Source of the DNA: Mediterranea massiliensis
GTDB lineage: Bacteria > Bacteroidota > Bacteroidia > Bacteroidales > Bacteroidaceae
DNA length: 64,000 bases
Assembly (NCBI RefSeq): GCF_900128475.1
Contig: NZ_LT635838.1
Span: forward strand, 746,536-810,535
Direction of reading: 5' to 3'
The translations under genes were made by a program, and so were the position numbers. Numbering within the stretch: position 1 is the stretch's first letter; every line of letters starts with the position of its first letter. Below are positions 41,170 to 52,979 of the stretch, in pieces. The notes under the pieces were generated by a model. It was not told where the DNA came from and searched no databases. It was given only the letters and a program-made list of their open reading frames with translations.

Positions 41170-43041
41170 TCATCCTTTGGCAAAGAGTTTCTCAAGATCC
41201 TCGTCCTTCAGCGTGGTCAGCACGGTACGTCCGTCGGGCGTGTAACCGGGAGTGGCACAAGCGAACAGACTGTCGACCAGGGCCGACATTTCTTCGTTGC
41301 TCAGCACCTGGCCGTAGACGATGGCAGCCGCACGGGCCAGCGTCAGCGCCAGCTGGGTCTGCACCTCTTCCTTGACATCGCTGCCCTTCTCCAAGGCCGT
41401 ATGCACCATGTTGCGGACCAGCTCCACCGGATTGAGGCCCTCGATGCCGGCGGGTACGCCGTTGATGGCATAGCTGCCTCCGCCCAACGAAGTCAGCTCG
41501 AAGCCCACGGCAGACAGGTCGTCCTGAATGCTGTCGAGCATGGCCACTTCGGAAGCGGGGAACTGTACGATTTCGGGGAAAAGCACACCCTGGGCCACAC
41601 CCTGCTTCTGCCGGATCTGCTCCATGTAGCGGTCGAACAGAACCCGGACATGGGCCCGGTGCTGGTCGATCAACATCAGTCCGGACTTGACAGACGTCAG
41701 GATGTAACGTCCCTTGAACTGCCAGTGCTGTCCGCCCGCAGTGACCGGCAACGATGCTCCGGCATCCGGAGAAGCCGGGACAACAACAGCCTGGACTTCT
41801 TCCTCGATAGCCGGCGCCGGTTCCGTCACGTCATCGTTCATGCGGCTGGCCTTCTCCAGACCGGCATAGAGTCCTTCCCACTCCACCGGCTTGCGGGAAT
41901 AGCTGCTTCCGCTGCTGTAAGAGGAAGAAGACGACTTGAAGGGATTGAAGTCGGCGTTGTAGTGCACCTGGGGAGGCTCGACAGGACGCACCTGCTCGAA
42001 GGCGGGAATGTCGGGCAGTCCATCGGTATCGAAATCGATGGACGGCACGGCACTGAACTTGCCCAGCGACTCCTTGACCGCCGCCGACAGAATCTGCCAG
42101 ATGGCCTGCTCGTTCTCGAACTTGATTTCAGTCTTCGTGGGATGAATGTTCACGTCGATATTGGCCGGATCGACCTCAAAATAGATGAAATAGGAAATCT
42201 GCTCGCCGACAGGTATCAGGTGCTCGAACGCATCCATCACCGCCTTGTGGAAATAAGGATGGCGCATGTAGCGGCCGTTGACAAAGAAATACTGGTGCGC
42301 GCCTTTCTTGCGGGCCGTTTCAGGCTTGGCCACGTAGCCGGAAATGCGTACCAGCGTCGTATCCACCTCGACCGAGAGCAGCTGCTGGTTCAGTTTCTTG
42401 CCGAACACGGCCATGATGCGCTGACGCAAGGGCATGACGGGGAGATTGAACAGCTCGCTGTCGTTGCTGTACAGATAGAAAGCCACGTCGGGATGCACCA
42501 GCACGATGCGTTCGAACTCGGCCAGGATATTGCTCAGCTCCGTGGAGTTGGCCTTCAGAAATTTGCGGCGGGCCGGTACATTGAAGAAGAGGTTTTTCAC
42601 AGAGAAATTGCTTCCCTTGGGACAGGAAACGGCCTCCTGACTCTCGACCTTCGAACCGGCAATGACCAGACGCGTACCCAGCTCCTCGTCGGCCAGACGC
42701 GTCTTCAGTTCTACCTCGGCCACCGCAGCAATGGAGGCCAGCGCCTCGCCCCGGAAACCCATGGTGCGGAGGGCGAACAGGTCGGACGCCTCGCGTATCT
42801 TGGAAGTGGCATGCCGCTCGAAGGCCAGGCGGGCATCAGTCTCGGACATCCCCTTGCCATCGTCAATCACCTGAATGGAAGTCTTTCCGGCATCGGTCAC
42901 CAGCACATGGACCTCCTTGGCCTCGGCGTCGATGGCGTTTTCGACCAGCTCCTTGATGACGGACGCCGGGCGCTGGATGACCTCACCGGCCGCAATCTGA
43001 TTGGCCACCGAGTCGGGCAACAAATGAATGATATCGCTCAT
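41170..43041 (-). CDS. mutL: DNA mismatch repair protein MutL
   Basis: 623 aa. The GHKL ATPase part has '[16 protein letters not shown]', 'DDGKGM' and '[18 protein letters not shown]'. A proline/serine-rich linker (~340-430) precedes the C-terminal dimer domain. The endonuclease motif DQHA(x)2E(x)4E reads '[12 protein letters not shown]' here: Ala to Arg, first Glu to Val, last Glu to Asp, and the other C-terminal metal motifs are weak, so nicking activity is doubtful. Couples MutS mismatch binding to repair. Confidence 0.95.
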   Translation of the reverse strand: MSDIIHLLPDSVANQIAAGEVIQRPASVIKELVENAIDAEAKEVHVLVTDAGKTSIQVIDDGKGMSETDARLAFERHATSKIREASDLFALRTMGFRGEALASIAAVAEVELKTRLADEELGTRLVIAGSKVESQEAVSCPKGSNFSVKNLFFNVPARRKFLKANSTELSNILAEFERIVLVHPDVAFYLYSNDSELFNLPVMPLRQRIMAVFGKKLNQQLLSVEVDTTLVRISGYVAKPETARKKGAHQYFFVNGRYMRHPYFHKAVMDAFEHLIPVGEQISYFIYFEVDPANIDVNIHPTKTEIKFENEQAIWQILSAAVKESLGKFSAVPSIDFDTDGLPDIPAFEQVRPVEPPQVHYNADFNPFKSSSSSYSSGSSYSRKPVEWEGLYAGLEKASRMNDDVTEPAPAIEEEVQAVVVPASPDAGASLPVTAGGQHWQFKGRYILTSVKSGLMLIDQHRAHVRVLFDRYMEQIRQKQGVAQGVLFPEIVQFPASEVAMLDSIQDDLSAVGFELTSLGGGSYAINGVPAGIEGLNPVELVRNMVHTALEKGSDVKEEVQTQLALTLARAAAIVYGQVLSNEEMSALVDSLFACATPGYTPDGRTVLTTLKDEDLEKLFAKG

Positions 43042-43057
43042 GAAACAAACTCGTTAA

Positions 43058-43348
43058 TTAAATGATGCCGTTGCTGATGGCATACCAGAGGTAAGCCAGC
43101 AGGCCTATGAAAAACAGGATGACAATGAAGTGCAGCGGACGCTTGCCACTCTCCTTGCGGCGCTTCAGATGCGTAGTGGCCTCCACGAACTTGCCGCGGA
43201 TGTCTTCGGGATTGAACTCCTTGGGAGGAAGCATGCCCAGTTCGCGCTTGGCGTTCTCCTTCATTTTTTCCAGCTTCTCCTTCCGCTCGTCCACATAAAT
43301 ATAAGAATGGTGGAACCCACGCGGTTTTCTCATTGTAAACATACCCAT
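43058..43348 (-). CDS. Small single-pass membrane protein
   Basis: 96 aa; charged N-terminal helix, C-terminal membrane segment ('FIVILFFIGLLAYLWYAI', 73-90), so tail-anchored. Conserved pattern beside OstA-like genes in Bacteroidales. Between the OstA-like gene and mutL, 16 bp before mutL. Role unknown. Confidence 0.75.
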   Translation of the reverse strand: MGMFTMRKPRGFHHSYIYVDERKEKLEKMKENAKRELGMLPPKEFNPEDIRGKFVEATTHLKRRKESGKRPLHFIVILFFIGLLAYLWYAISNGII

Positions 43349-43359
43349 AAAGCACTCTC

Positions 43360-45024
43360 CTATTTTTTAGTTCGTTCGATATGCATGTCGCGCGGCGAAA
43401 CCGTGGGCCGTCGCGAGCTCTGCTTCAGCACGGCGTCGGCCTTCTTGCCGCGCCAGTTAAAAATGTCTTCCTTGTTTAGCGGCCGGATGTAGTCGAGCCA
43501 GACGAACGACGGCAACCGGTACTTGTCGGCCGGAATCTGGTCCATGGGATAGGCCGTTCCACTGGCTTTTCCGATGAAAGCTCCCCGCTCCATGCGGCGG
43601 TCCTTCAGCATCATCCTCAGGAAACCGCCTTCGGAATAGTTCATCAGGATGAGGGAGCTGTCGCGCTCTTCGACCGGATAGAACACCACCAGCACATTGC
43701 CGTTCACATCGACCTGACGCATCTCGCCCTCCCTGAAGTATCCCATCATCTCCTTACCGGCCACCTGGTTGTAGTGCAGGGAGTCTTTCTGCTCGATGGC
43801 CAATGCCTGGTTGATGATGTGGGCCCAGTCGATGGTACTGTCGTTCATGTAGACCTTGATCTGCTCGCCCAACAGCTGCTCCTGCCCGTACCACATGACG
43901 GGGTCGGTGTACATGGTCATGCAGGAGTCCTTGGAATTGTAGACCAGGGAGTCGCATACGGCCTGTATGTCCGAACGGTAGGCACGCACCTTGTGGTAGA
44001 CGCGCATCTCGCGGTACATGGAGTCGGTATTGAGGTGATAGGTCACCATCTGCAACGTGTCGCCGTGCATGAACAGGCTGTCGCCCTGCGAATAGTCTAC
44101 AGCCACCGCCCGCCTGGTAGCCAGCGCGCTGTCGGTCAGCTCATTGTAGAAGCAGTAATCCCCCATCAGCATATTGCGGTTCACGGTGTCGTTCATCACC
44201 ACATGATCGAAAGCCTCGCCATACCCCAGCTTGCGGTCGTAGAACAGGCTGTCGCCCGTCAGCCGCTTCCCCTGGTTGGTCAGCACCGAACGGTCGAGCA
44301 GTTCGGCCTGCTCGGAGGCCGTGTTGTAGACGCCCCGCTCGGAATAGATGTGGTTGTTGTCGCTCACGATGTCCGACGGGCCGAGGATGGTGGCTATCTT
44401 GGTTTCCGTGTGATACTTCAGCGTATCGGAAGTCAGCACGAAACGGGGATTGGTGAGCGTCACGTCGTGGTTGAACACGGCAATCTTGGTTGCCGGACTG
44501 TATTCGCCCCAGACGGAGGTCAGCACGTTCTGTTCGTCGGTCAGCGTACCGCCCTCGAAGTAGTAGCCCAGGTTGTAGAGGCGGTCGTAGTTCAGGCTGT
44601 CGGTCGTGAGCTCGGTATTGCGGTTGATCATCCGCACATGCTCGCGCAGCATGGCCAGCTGCGTCATGCCGTCGTAGTAGAGGTAATCGCCATACACGAA
44701 CAACGTATCTCCCTGTTCCATGTGCACATTGCCGAAGGCCTCCACCGAATTGATGGCCTTATAAATCAAGGCACTGTCGCAATAGATGTACATGCTGTCG
44801 TGCCGCAGCTTGACGGAACCGACCAGAATCTGGACATCGGGGCGGATACGGTCGTCGGCCCGTGCCTCGTCGGCGTAAAGCAAATCGACCCGGGTTTTCT
44901 TCTTTTCAGGCTCCTTCTTCCGGTCCTGCGCACTGAGCAGACAGATGCCAAACAGGCATAGAATACCTGTCAGAAGGTATCTATGCCTGTTCAGAAAATG
45001 GGAAATCGAATATCTTTTCTGCAT
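43360..45024 (-). CDS. OstA/LptA-like LPS-transport protein
   Basis: 554 aa. Signal anchor at the N-terminus ('YLLTGILCLFGICLLSAQ'). Repeated beta segments of the OstA type follow ('ILVGSVKLRHDSMYIYCDSA', 'VEAFGNVHMEQGDTLFVYGD', 'LSDIVSDNNHIYSERG'-like), which in LptA/LptD bind lipid A across the periplasm. The C-terminal ~100 residues are basic and proline-rich. Head of a cell-envelope cluster with the SurA-like genes. Confidence 0.85.
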   Translation of the reverse strand: MQKRYSISHFLNRHRYLLTGILCLFGICLLSAQDRKKEPEKKKTRVDLLYADEARADDRIRPDVQILVGSVKLRHDSMYIYCDSALIYKAINSVEAFGNVHMEQGDTLFVYGDYLYYDGMTQLAMLREHVRMINRNTELTTDSLNYDRLYNLGYYFEGGTLTDEQNVLTSVWGEYSPATKIAVFNHDVTLTNPRFVLTSDTLKYHTETKIATILGPSDIVSDNNHIYSERGVYNTASEQAELLDRSVLTNQGKRLTGDSLFYDRKLGYGEAFDHVVMNDTVNRNMLMGDYCFYNELTDSALATRRAVAVDYSQGDSLFMHGDTLQMVTYHLNTDSMYREMRVYHKVRAYRSDIQAVCDSLVYNSKDSCMTMYTDPVMWYGQEQLLGEQIKVYMNDSTIDWAHIINQALAIEQKDSLHYNQVAGKEMMGYFREGEMRQVDVNGNVLVVFYPVEERDSSLILMNYSEGGFLRMMLKDRRMERGAFIGKASGTAYPMDQIPADKYRLPSFVWLDYIRPLNKEDIFNWRGKKADAVLKQSSRRPTVSPRDMHIERTKK

Positions 45025-45066
45025 AAATGTCTCTTAAATGTTCTCTCTCCAGAAGCCCGGACAGGC

Positions 45067-46434
45067 TCAGTCCTTGATCCAGCCGGGGTACTTGAACTCA
45101 CAATTGTTCCACCCTTCCTTGATGCGGACGTAGGTATGCTTCTGTTTCTCGCGGATCCACTCGTCCAATACCTCGGCCCGGCGCTTCTCCAGAACCAGGT
45201 TCTTCAAGTTCTGGTAGTCGTCGGTAATGGTGGCCTTGTGGCCGTTGATGCGGCTCTTCAGCTTGACGATGACGCACTCTTCCTTACCGGTTTTCTCGGG
45301 AATCATGGTGAAGGCCTCGGAAATCTCGCCCACCTGCATCTTGTCCACCACCTTGGCTATCTCGGGGGGCAGCTCCTGCATCTCAAATTTGGACGTGTTG
45401 GTCATCGGGTTGGGCAGCAAGCCGTGGTTGTTGCGCGTATCCTTGTCCTGAGAAATGACGGCAGCGGCCTCCTCGAACGTAAACTTGTTGTTTCGGATGG
45501 CATCGGCAACGGAGTCCAGACGAGCCATACCGGCTTCCAACGCACTTTCAGGAACATGCGGACGCAACAGGATGTGACGCACCTTGATGCGGTCGCCACG
45601 CTTCTCGATGAGCTGGATGATGTGGAAACCGTATTCCGACTCCACCACCTTGGACACCTTGGTAGGGTCCTGCAGGTTGAACGCCACATTGGCAAAAGCG
45701 GGGTCGAGCTGCCCACGGCCATAGAACGGCATCTCACCGCCATCCTTGGCCGAAGCACGGTCTTCCGAATACATACGGGCCAACGTGGAGAAACTGGTCT
45801 CGCCCTTGTTGATACGGTCGGTAAAGTCGCGCAGACGCCGCTTCACGTCTTCCACTTCCTCGACCGGAATGCGGGGTTTCTGTGTAATAATCTGCACCTC
45901 GACCTGAGTCGGGATGTAAGGAACGCTGTCCGGCGGAAGGTTCTGGAAATAGCGGCGCACCTCGGCCGGCGTAATCTTGATATCGCCTACCAGCTTCTGC
46001 TGCATGCGCTGCACCGTCAACCCCTCACGGGCATTCTCGCGCAGGGTTTCACGAATCTGCGTGGCACTCTTGTTCCAGTATTCCTCCATCTTCTCCATGG
46101 ATCCGATGCGGCTGACATACTGGCCAATCATGTAGTCTACCTGGCTGACCACTTCGCCCTCGGACACTTCGATACTGTCGAGCTCCGCCTGATGCAGGAA
46201 CAACTTCTGGACAGCGATTTCCTCGGGTATCACGCAATAAGGATCACCGTCGAACTGGCGTCCGTTGTACACGGCGTCCAGACGCATTTCTTCCACTTCC
46301 GATTTCAGGATGGCCTCATCACCCACGACCCATACCACTTCATCGATGACATTGTCCTGTCCCCACGTCGGGAGGCAGGCCAACAGCATAGCGGCCAATC
46401 CCACTATAAACTTAACGTTCATACACTTTTTCAT
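45067..46434 (-). CDS. surA: SurA-like peptidyl-prolyl isomerase
   Basis: 455 aa with signal peptide ('LAAMLLACLPTWGQ'). N-terminal SurA helical domain, then two parvulin domains, about 170-275 ('SFSTLARMYSEDRASAKDGG', 'ESEYGFHIIQLIEKRG') and 280-385 ('IKVRHILLRPHVPESALEAG'). Periplasmic chaperone for outer-membrane proteins. In a cluster with OstA-like and two related genes, 10 bp after the next upstream gene. Confidence 0.9.
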   Translation of the reverse strand: MKKCMNVKFIVGLAAMLLACLPTWGQDNVIDEVVWVVGDEAILKSEVEEMRLDAVYNGRQFDGDPYCVIPEEIAVQKLFLHQAELDSIEVSEGEVVSQVDYMIGQYVSRIGSMEKMEEYWNKSATQIRETLRENAREGLTVQRMQQKLVGDIKITPAEVRRYFQNLPPDSVPYIPTQVEVQIITQKPRIPVEEVEDVKRRLRDFTDRINKGETSFSTLARMYSEDRASAKDGGEMPFYGRGQLDPAFANVAFNLQDPTKVSKVVESEYGFHIIQLIEKRGDRIKVRHILLRPHVPESALEAGMARLDSVADAIRNNKFTFEEAAAVISQDKDTRNNHGLLPNPMTNTSKFEMQELPPEIAKVVDKMQVGEISEAFTMIPEKTGKEECVIVKLKSRINGHKATITDDYQNLKNLVLEKRRAEVLDEWIREKQKHTYVRIKEGWNNCEFKYPGWIKD

Positions 46435-46443
46435 TCTGCTATC

Positions 46444-47316
46444 TTAATTCACACAATATTTTAATTTTCCATCTTCCACGGCTTCCTTATAAAGGTCGCC
46501 CTTCACCTGATTCAAGAATTCAACCTGTTTCCGGTTCACAACCATCTCGCTGACGGCACTTCGGGCTGCCTCATAGGGCTCCTGTCCTCCCGTAGGGATA
46601 TAATCGCTTACGTTCAGGAAATACCAATAGGCCGTATCCTTGAGCTCGACATGCCGGTTTTTCGCGAAATAGGCATCCACCTTCTCTTCCCTAAGCGGCA
46701 TCAGGGAAAGGATTTCGGACGCCGGAATCCACTTGTCATAGAAGTACTCATACTTGACGGCATTCTGCAAACTGTATTTTTCCAGATGCTCCACCGCACT
46801 CTGCCGCTCGTCCTTGTACCACTGACGCACGCGGCCAATGCCCGGCGAGGTGAGCGGTACCTTGATGAACAGTCCCTTCATCAACGGAGCTTCGGCCTTG
46901 AACACATCCTTGTTCGTGTCATAATAGGTCTGCAAATCGGCCTCCGTAATCTCTTCGGCCAATTTTTCCTGAATCAATGACTGCTGATAGACATGCATGA
47001 TCAACGCTTTCCGGTAGTTCTTCACCAGTTGTTCAATCTCGGCATTGTCCGGAATATTGTTCTGCGCCTTCTCGTACAACAGGATGTCTTCCGCCCAATT
47101 ACGGATATAATGTTCAGCAAACAGCAGGCTGTCGTCCTTCGACTGCCCCACAGGCTGTACGGCCGCCAAGTCCTCCTGATAGAGGAAGTTGCCGTCCAGT
47201 TCCACCAAGGGCGTGCGGCCCTTATGGTCGTACTGCGGCTTCCCACAGGCTCCGACCAGGAGCATCATAAGTCCCAACAGACAGATATTTCGCATGGACA
47301 ATATTTTTTCCTTCAT
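46444..47316 (-). CDS. SurA-N-like lipoprotein
   Basis: 290 aa, or from ATG 47295. Lipobox 'LLVGAC' predicts a lipoprotein. The mature part is helical with a SurA/PpiC-like chaperone region ('FAEHYIRNWAEDILLYEKAQ', 'ITEADLQTYYDTNKDVFKAE') and no clear parvulin active site. Cotranscribed with the SurA-like gene. Probably assists outer-membrane protein folding. Confidence 0.75.
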   Translation of the reverse strand: MKEKILSMRNICLLGLMMLLVGACGKPQYDHKGRTPLVELDGNFLYQEDLAAVQPVGQSKDDSLLFAEHYIRNWAEDILLYEKAQNNIPDNAEIEQLVKNYRKALIMHVYQQSLIQEKLAEEITEADLQTYYDTNKDVFKAEAPLMKGLFIKVPLTSPGIGRVRQWYKDERQSAVEHLEKYSLQNAVKYEYFYDKWIPASEILSLMPLREEKVDAYFAKNRHVELKDTAYWYFLNVSDYIPTGGQEPYEAARSAVSEMVVNRKQVEFLNQVKGDLYKEAVEDGKLKYCVN

Positions 47317-47350
47317 TTAAGGTACGAAGATAGCGGTTTAATCGGTTGCA

Positions 47351-48868
47351 TCAGTGATTATTAACGGTTTTTAAAACCTCTTGGTTAATTTCAACCTTAA
47401 ACTTTCGGTGAAGTTCGTCCAGCCAGCCGGCTTCCAAATGGCGGTAATAGTCGGTCCACAACCGCCTGCCCACTTCCTGCCAACACTCCGGTCCCTTGAC
47501 TTTCCGTCCCAGCCAGGCCGTATAAGGGAAATCGGCCAACGGCCGCGCCTCTCCCTTCCCGAACAGATGTTCGTCTACATAAGGATTGTCGCCGGCAGCA
47601 AACAATCCCTGTTCGGCTCTGACATTTACAACGCCTCCGGCATTCACTCCCAGCCGGATGGCTTCCTGCCACTCTTCAACCGGCAGTTTCTTCAGGAATT
47701 TGCGGGTGCGACGGGCGATGCGCTTTGTCCGACAATGCAGGACGATGCCCTCGTAGCGGGGCTGGGGCCACTGATAGTGCTTCCGGTTGGCCTCAAAGTA
47801 TTGCGCCACGCCGACCGTGTCGGCCGGTATCAGGCAACCGATGGCCCGATGCTCCATTTCGGCAGCCAGGAGGCTGTCGCGGAAGAGGCTCAAATGGGTG
47901 GCAAACTCCGGTGACTGCTCCCCCAGGCTACGGCTTTCATGGTCCAGTACCGTCTTGACCACAAACAATTCCAGCTGACGCTTCAGCGCAGCCGGATGGG
48001 CCGCGGCAAATCGGGCAAAATCATCCCCCGAATACGGACATCCTCCCAACAGGAACAACGTCTTGTCGGTCTTGCCACGACGCAGCAGTTCGTTCATACC
48101 TGCCTTGTCGGGACGGTATCCATACTCCGTCTTCAGACGGACGACCCTTGCGCTGACCGCTTCGCTCCACTCGCCACGCACCAACCGCCTCTCCAGACGT
48201 TCCTTCAGGACATCAAAAGAGGGAAGCTCCTTCCGGTCGAGCACCTTCACGATGTGAATGCCCTGCGGAGTAAAGAACGGACGGGAAAGCTGGCCCACCG
48301 GCAACGAAAACACGACGTCCTCGAACTCAACCGGCATCTGCAGATAATCCACCCAGAAAGGTGTCTTTTCCTCGGAGCAAGCCTCCACACAAGCCGTAAA
48401 ATCGGCCTCTCCAGCCTCCAAAACCTGATAAAGGGAATCCATCCGCTGCTCTACACGGGCCAGAGCGGCTGCCGTCACATTCTGGGGAACGGACTGGAAA
48501 ATATGACTGACCAGAACCCGCCCCGCGTACTTCCGGGCCTGAAATCCCTGGTAATAGGTCCATGCGGCCGAATCGGCTTTCGCGCTATCCGTCAGACAAG
48601 CCTTGAGCCAACGATTCCGGAACCGGTCTACAGCCCGACGAATCTGAGGCAAGGTATCCAGTTCGGCCTGACGGGCAGCCAACGCCTTCAGCTTGAAATC
48701 CACGAAACGACGGACATCGGGCCGGGCATCGTTCTGGCGGTGACAGAAAAGCCTGAACTCGGCTACGTCTACCGCCTCATCGCCCACACGGACACATACC
48801 CCCGTCTGCGCTTCCGCCCAAACCGCCACTCCCAGCAGGAGCATGCATAACCAACCCCACTTTTTCAT
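47351..48868 (-). CDS. Periplasmic parvulin-type PPIase
   Basis: 505 aa from ATG 48868 (MKKWGWLCMLLLGVAVWAEA), a good signal peptide; the upstream frame is not. A PpiC-like domain lies at ~110-220 ('YAGRVLVSHIFQSVPQNVTA', 'SRPFFTPQGIHIVKVLDRKE'). The C-terminal half is a second, divergent chaperone region. First gene of the three-gene chaperone run after guaB. Confidence 0.8.
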   Translation of the reverse strand: MKKWGWLCMLLLGVAVWAEAQTGVCVRVGDEAVDVAEFRLFCHRQNDARPDVRRFVDFKLKALAARQAELDTLPQIRRAVDRFRNRWLKACLTDSAKADSAAWTYYQGFQARKYAGRVLVSHIFQSVPQNVTAAALARVEQRMDSLYQVLEAGEADFTACVEACSEEKTPFWVDYLQMPVEFEDVVFSLPVGQLSRPFFTPQGIHIVKVLDRKELPSFDVLKERLERRLVRGEWSEAVSARVVRLKTEYGYRPDKAGMNELLRRGKTDKTLFLLGGCPYSGDDFARFAAAHPAALKRQLELFVVKTVLDHESRSLGEQSPEFATHLSLFRDSLLAAEMEHRAIGCLIPADTVGVAQYFEANRKHYQWPQPRYEGIVLHCRTKRIARRTRKFLKKLPVEEWQEAIRLGVNAGGVVNVRAEQGLFAAGDNPYVDEHLFGKGEARPLADFPYTAWLGRKVKGPECWQEVGRRLWTDYYRHLEAGWLDELHRKFKVEINQEVLKTVNNH

Positions 48869-48913
48869 CTTTCTATTCTCCCGATTGAAACATTCACTGA
48901 TAAATCCACAAAA

Positions 48914-48985
48914 AAGGCACGGATGATACAACTCTACAGATTCACGACCATGAAAACCCTACAAAAAACGTATCATCCATGCCTT
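48914..48985. terminator. Inverted repeat between guaB and the parvulin gene
   Basis: AAGGCACGGATGATAC (48914-48929) and GTATCATCCATGCCTT (48970-48985) pair with one mismatch around a 40-nt loop, followed on the minus strand by TTTTTT. Likely guaB terminator. Confidence 0.55.
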
Positions 48986-49041
48986 GTATAATTTATGCTG
49001 CCGGCAGGAGCCTCATCCGCCCCTTCCGGCCTTGCCAGCCT

Positions 49042-50598
<1,557 letters not shown>

Positions 50599-50617
50599 TT
50601 AAACTCAAATGCCGGGG

Positions 50618-52801
50618 TTAATTCGCCATTTCGGAGATGAACTTAATGCGAACCAGGCGGACTTCTTCTTCCGTATAGTCGTCGCCCAACTCCTCGAGCG
50701 CATCATCGATGTTGTCCGTGGTTGACTCCTTGAAATAGTCATAGATATCCAGCATGTGGTCTTCGTCCATGATTTCGTCCAGGAAGTAGTCGATGTTCAG
50801 CTTGGTACCCGAGTAGACAATCGCTTCAATCTCGTCGAGCAGTTCGTCGAACTCAATGCCCTTCGACACGGCGATGTCGTCCAACGCCACCTTCCGGTCG
50901 ATGGCCTGAATGATGGAAACCTTCAGCTTCGACTTGTTGGCCACGGTACGGACGCGCAGGTCTTCAGGACGTTCGATTTCATTCTCCTCGCAATGGCGCT
51001 TGATGAGCTTGCAGAATTCCTCGCCATAGCGCTTGGCCTTACCTGCGCCTACGCCCGGAATGTTCTGCAGTTCTTCGAGCGTGATGGGGTAAATGGTGGC
51101 CATGGCTTCGAGCGACGGATCCTGGAAGATGACGTAGGGAGGTACTTCCAGATGCTTGGACAGCTTCTTCCGCAAGTCCTTCAGCATGGAGTAGAGCACG
51201 GGGTCGACCGCACAGGCTCCACCGCCGCGGGCCGGTGCCTCTTCCTCCACCTCGTCGAAATCGTTGTCTTCCGTAATCTTGAACGACTTGGGGTGCTTGA
51301 GGAATTTCTTTCCGGCCTCCGTCACCTTCAGCAGGCCATAGTTTTCGACATCCTTGCTCAGATAGCCGGCAATCAACGCCTGGCGGATCACCGCATTCCA
51401 AGTCTTGTCTTCCTCACCCATTCCGGAGCCGAACACTTCCAGATCCTCGTGCAGGTGGGCCTGCACTTCGGACGTCTCACGGCCCTGAATGACATCTACA
51501 ATATAATCGGATTTGAAGTTCTCCTTGACTGCGAGAATGGTTTCAATCACAGTACACAATAAGTCTTGAGCTTCCACTTGTTTTTTCGGATTTAAACAAT
51601 TGTCACAATTACCACAATTATCCTCCGTATACTCTTCGCCGAAATAGTGCAGCAGCGTCTTGCGGCGGCACACGGAAGACTCGGCATAGGCAGCCGTTTC
51701 CTGCAGAAGCTGCTTGCCAATCTCCTGTTCTGCAACAGGTTTTCCCTGCATGAACTTTTCCAGTTTCTGCAGGTCTTTGTTCGAATAGAACGTGATGCAC
51801 TGTCCTTCGCCTCCGTCGCGTCCGGCACGTCCGGTCTCCTGATAATATCCTTCCAGACTCTTGGGAATGTCGTAATGGATGACAAAACGCACATCCGGCT
51901 TGTCGATGCCCATACCGAAGGCAATCGTGGCCACGATGACGTCAATCTTCTCCATCAGGAAGTCGTCCTGGTTCTGCGAGCGGGTAGCCGAATCCATACC
52001 GGCATGATACGGGCGGGCATTGATGCCGTTGGCCTGCAACACTTCGGCCAATTCCTCCACCTTCTTCCGGCTCAGGCAATAGATGATGCCCGACTTTTCC
52101 GGGTTGTTCTTGATGAACTTGATGATATCCTTGTCCACATTGGCCGTCTTGGGACGTACCTCGTAATAAAGGTTCGGGCGGTTGAACGACGACTTGAAGA
52201 CTTTGGCGTCCACCATCCCCAGATTCTTCTGAATGTCGTGCTGTACCTTGGGGGTGGCGGTAGCGGTCAACGCAATCAGCGGCGCTTTTCCTATTTCGTT
52301 AATGATGGGACGGATGCGACGGTACTCCGGACGGAAATCGTGTCCCCACTCGGAGATACAATGGGCCTCGTCTACGGCGTAGAAGGAAATCTTCACCGTT
52401 TTCAGGAATTCCACGTATTCTTCCTTCGTCAGCGATTCGGGAGCGACGTAGAGCAGCTTGGTCTTTCCGCTCAATATATCGGATTTCACTTGGTCGATGG
52501 CTGTCTTGTTCAGGGACGAGTTGATGAAGTGGGCCACTCCGTCTTCCTCGCTGAAGTTGCGCATGGCGTCTACCTGGTTCTTCATCAAGGCTATCAGCGG
52601 CGAAATGACAATAGCGGTCCCATCCATCAGCAGCGAAGGCAGCTGATAGCACAAGGACTTGCCTCCGCCCGTAGGCATCAGCACAAATGTGTCATTTCCA
52701 TCCAACAGATTCTGGATGATTGCCTCTTGATTCCCCTTAAATGTGTCGAACCCGAAGTACTTCTTCAGTTGTTCCTGCAAATTAATCTTCTTCTCAGCCA
52801 T
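50618..52801 (-). CDS. recQ: ATP-dependent DNA helicase RecQ
   Basis: 727 aa. Walker A 'PTGGGKSLCYQLP', DEAH box 'VDEAHCISEWGHDFRP', motif VI 'QETGRAGRDG', zinc cysteines ('CRRKTLLHYFGEEY', 'CGNCDNCLNP'), winged helix, and a HRDC domain (~525-600). 3'-5' helicase in recombination repair. Between guaB and clpX. Confidence 0.95.
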   Translation of the reverse strand: MAEKKINLQEQLKKYFGFDTFKGNQEAIIQNLLDGNDTFVLMPTGGGKSLCYQLPSLLMDGTAIVISPLIALMKNQVDAMRNFSEEDGVAHFINSSLNKTAIDQVKSDILSGKTKLLYVAPESLTKEEYVEFLKTVKISFYAVDEAHCISEWGHDFRPEYRRIRPIINEIGKAPLIALTATATPKVQHDIQKNLGMVDAKVFKSSFNRPNLYYEVRPKTANVDKDIIKFIKNNPEKSGIIYCLSRKKVEELAEVLQANGINARPYHAGMDSATRSQNQDDFLMEKIDVIVATIAFGMGIDKPDVRFVIHYDIPKSLEGYYQETGRAGRDGGEGQCITFYSNKDLQKLEKFMQGKPVAEQEIGKQLLQETAAYAESSVCRRKTLLHYFGEEYTEDNCGNCDNCLNPKKQVEAQDLLCTVIETILAVKENFKSDYIVDVIQGRETSEVQAHLHEDLEVFGSGMGEEDKTWNAVIRQALIAGYLSKDVENYGLLKVTEAGKKFLKHPKSFKITEDNDFDEVEEEAPARGGGACAVDPVLYSMLKDLRKKLSKHLEVPPYVIFQDPSLEAMATIYPITLEELQNIPGVGAGKAKRYGEEFCKLIKRHCEENEIERPEDLRVRTVANKSKLKVSIIQAIDRKVALDDIAVSKGIEFDELLDEIEAIVYSGTKLNIDYFLDEIMDEDHMLDIYDYFKESTTDNIDDALEELGDDYTEEEVRLVRIKFISEMAN

Positions 52802-52979
52802 GTCCTTCTATTAGAATGTTGTTTATTAAACGTTCTTGTATCAATCTCTCCCCCTCGGAAAGGGACTATTTTCCCGAGAGCCTAACAAAGTTATAAACAA
52901 CTTCTCAAATTTCAAGCAAAAAACACTGAATATTTTTCAGAAAAACACGAAAAACAGCCCTGCCTGCCCTTTTCCAGGG

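Noticed and set aside
41170..43041. MutL as prophage-disrupted or truncated
   Set aside because: Length and both end domains are complete; only the nuclease motif is unusual.
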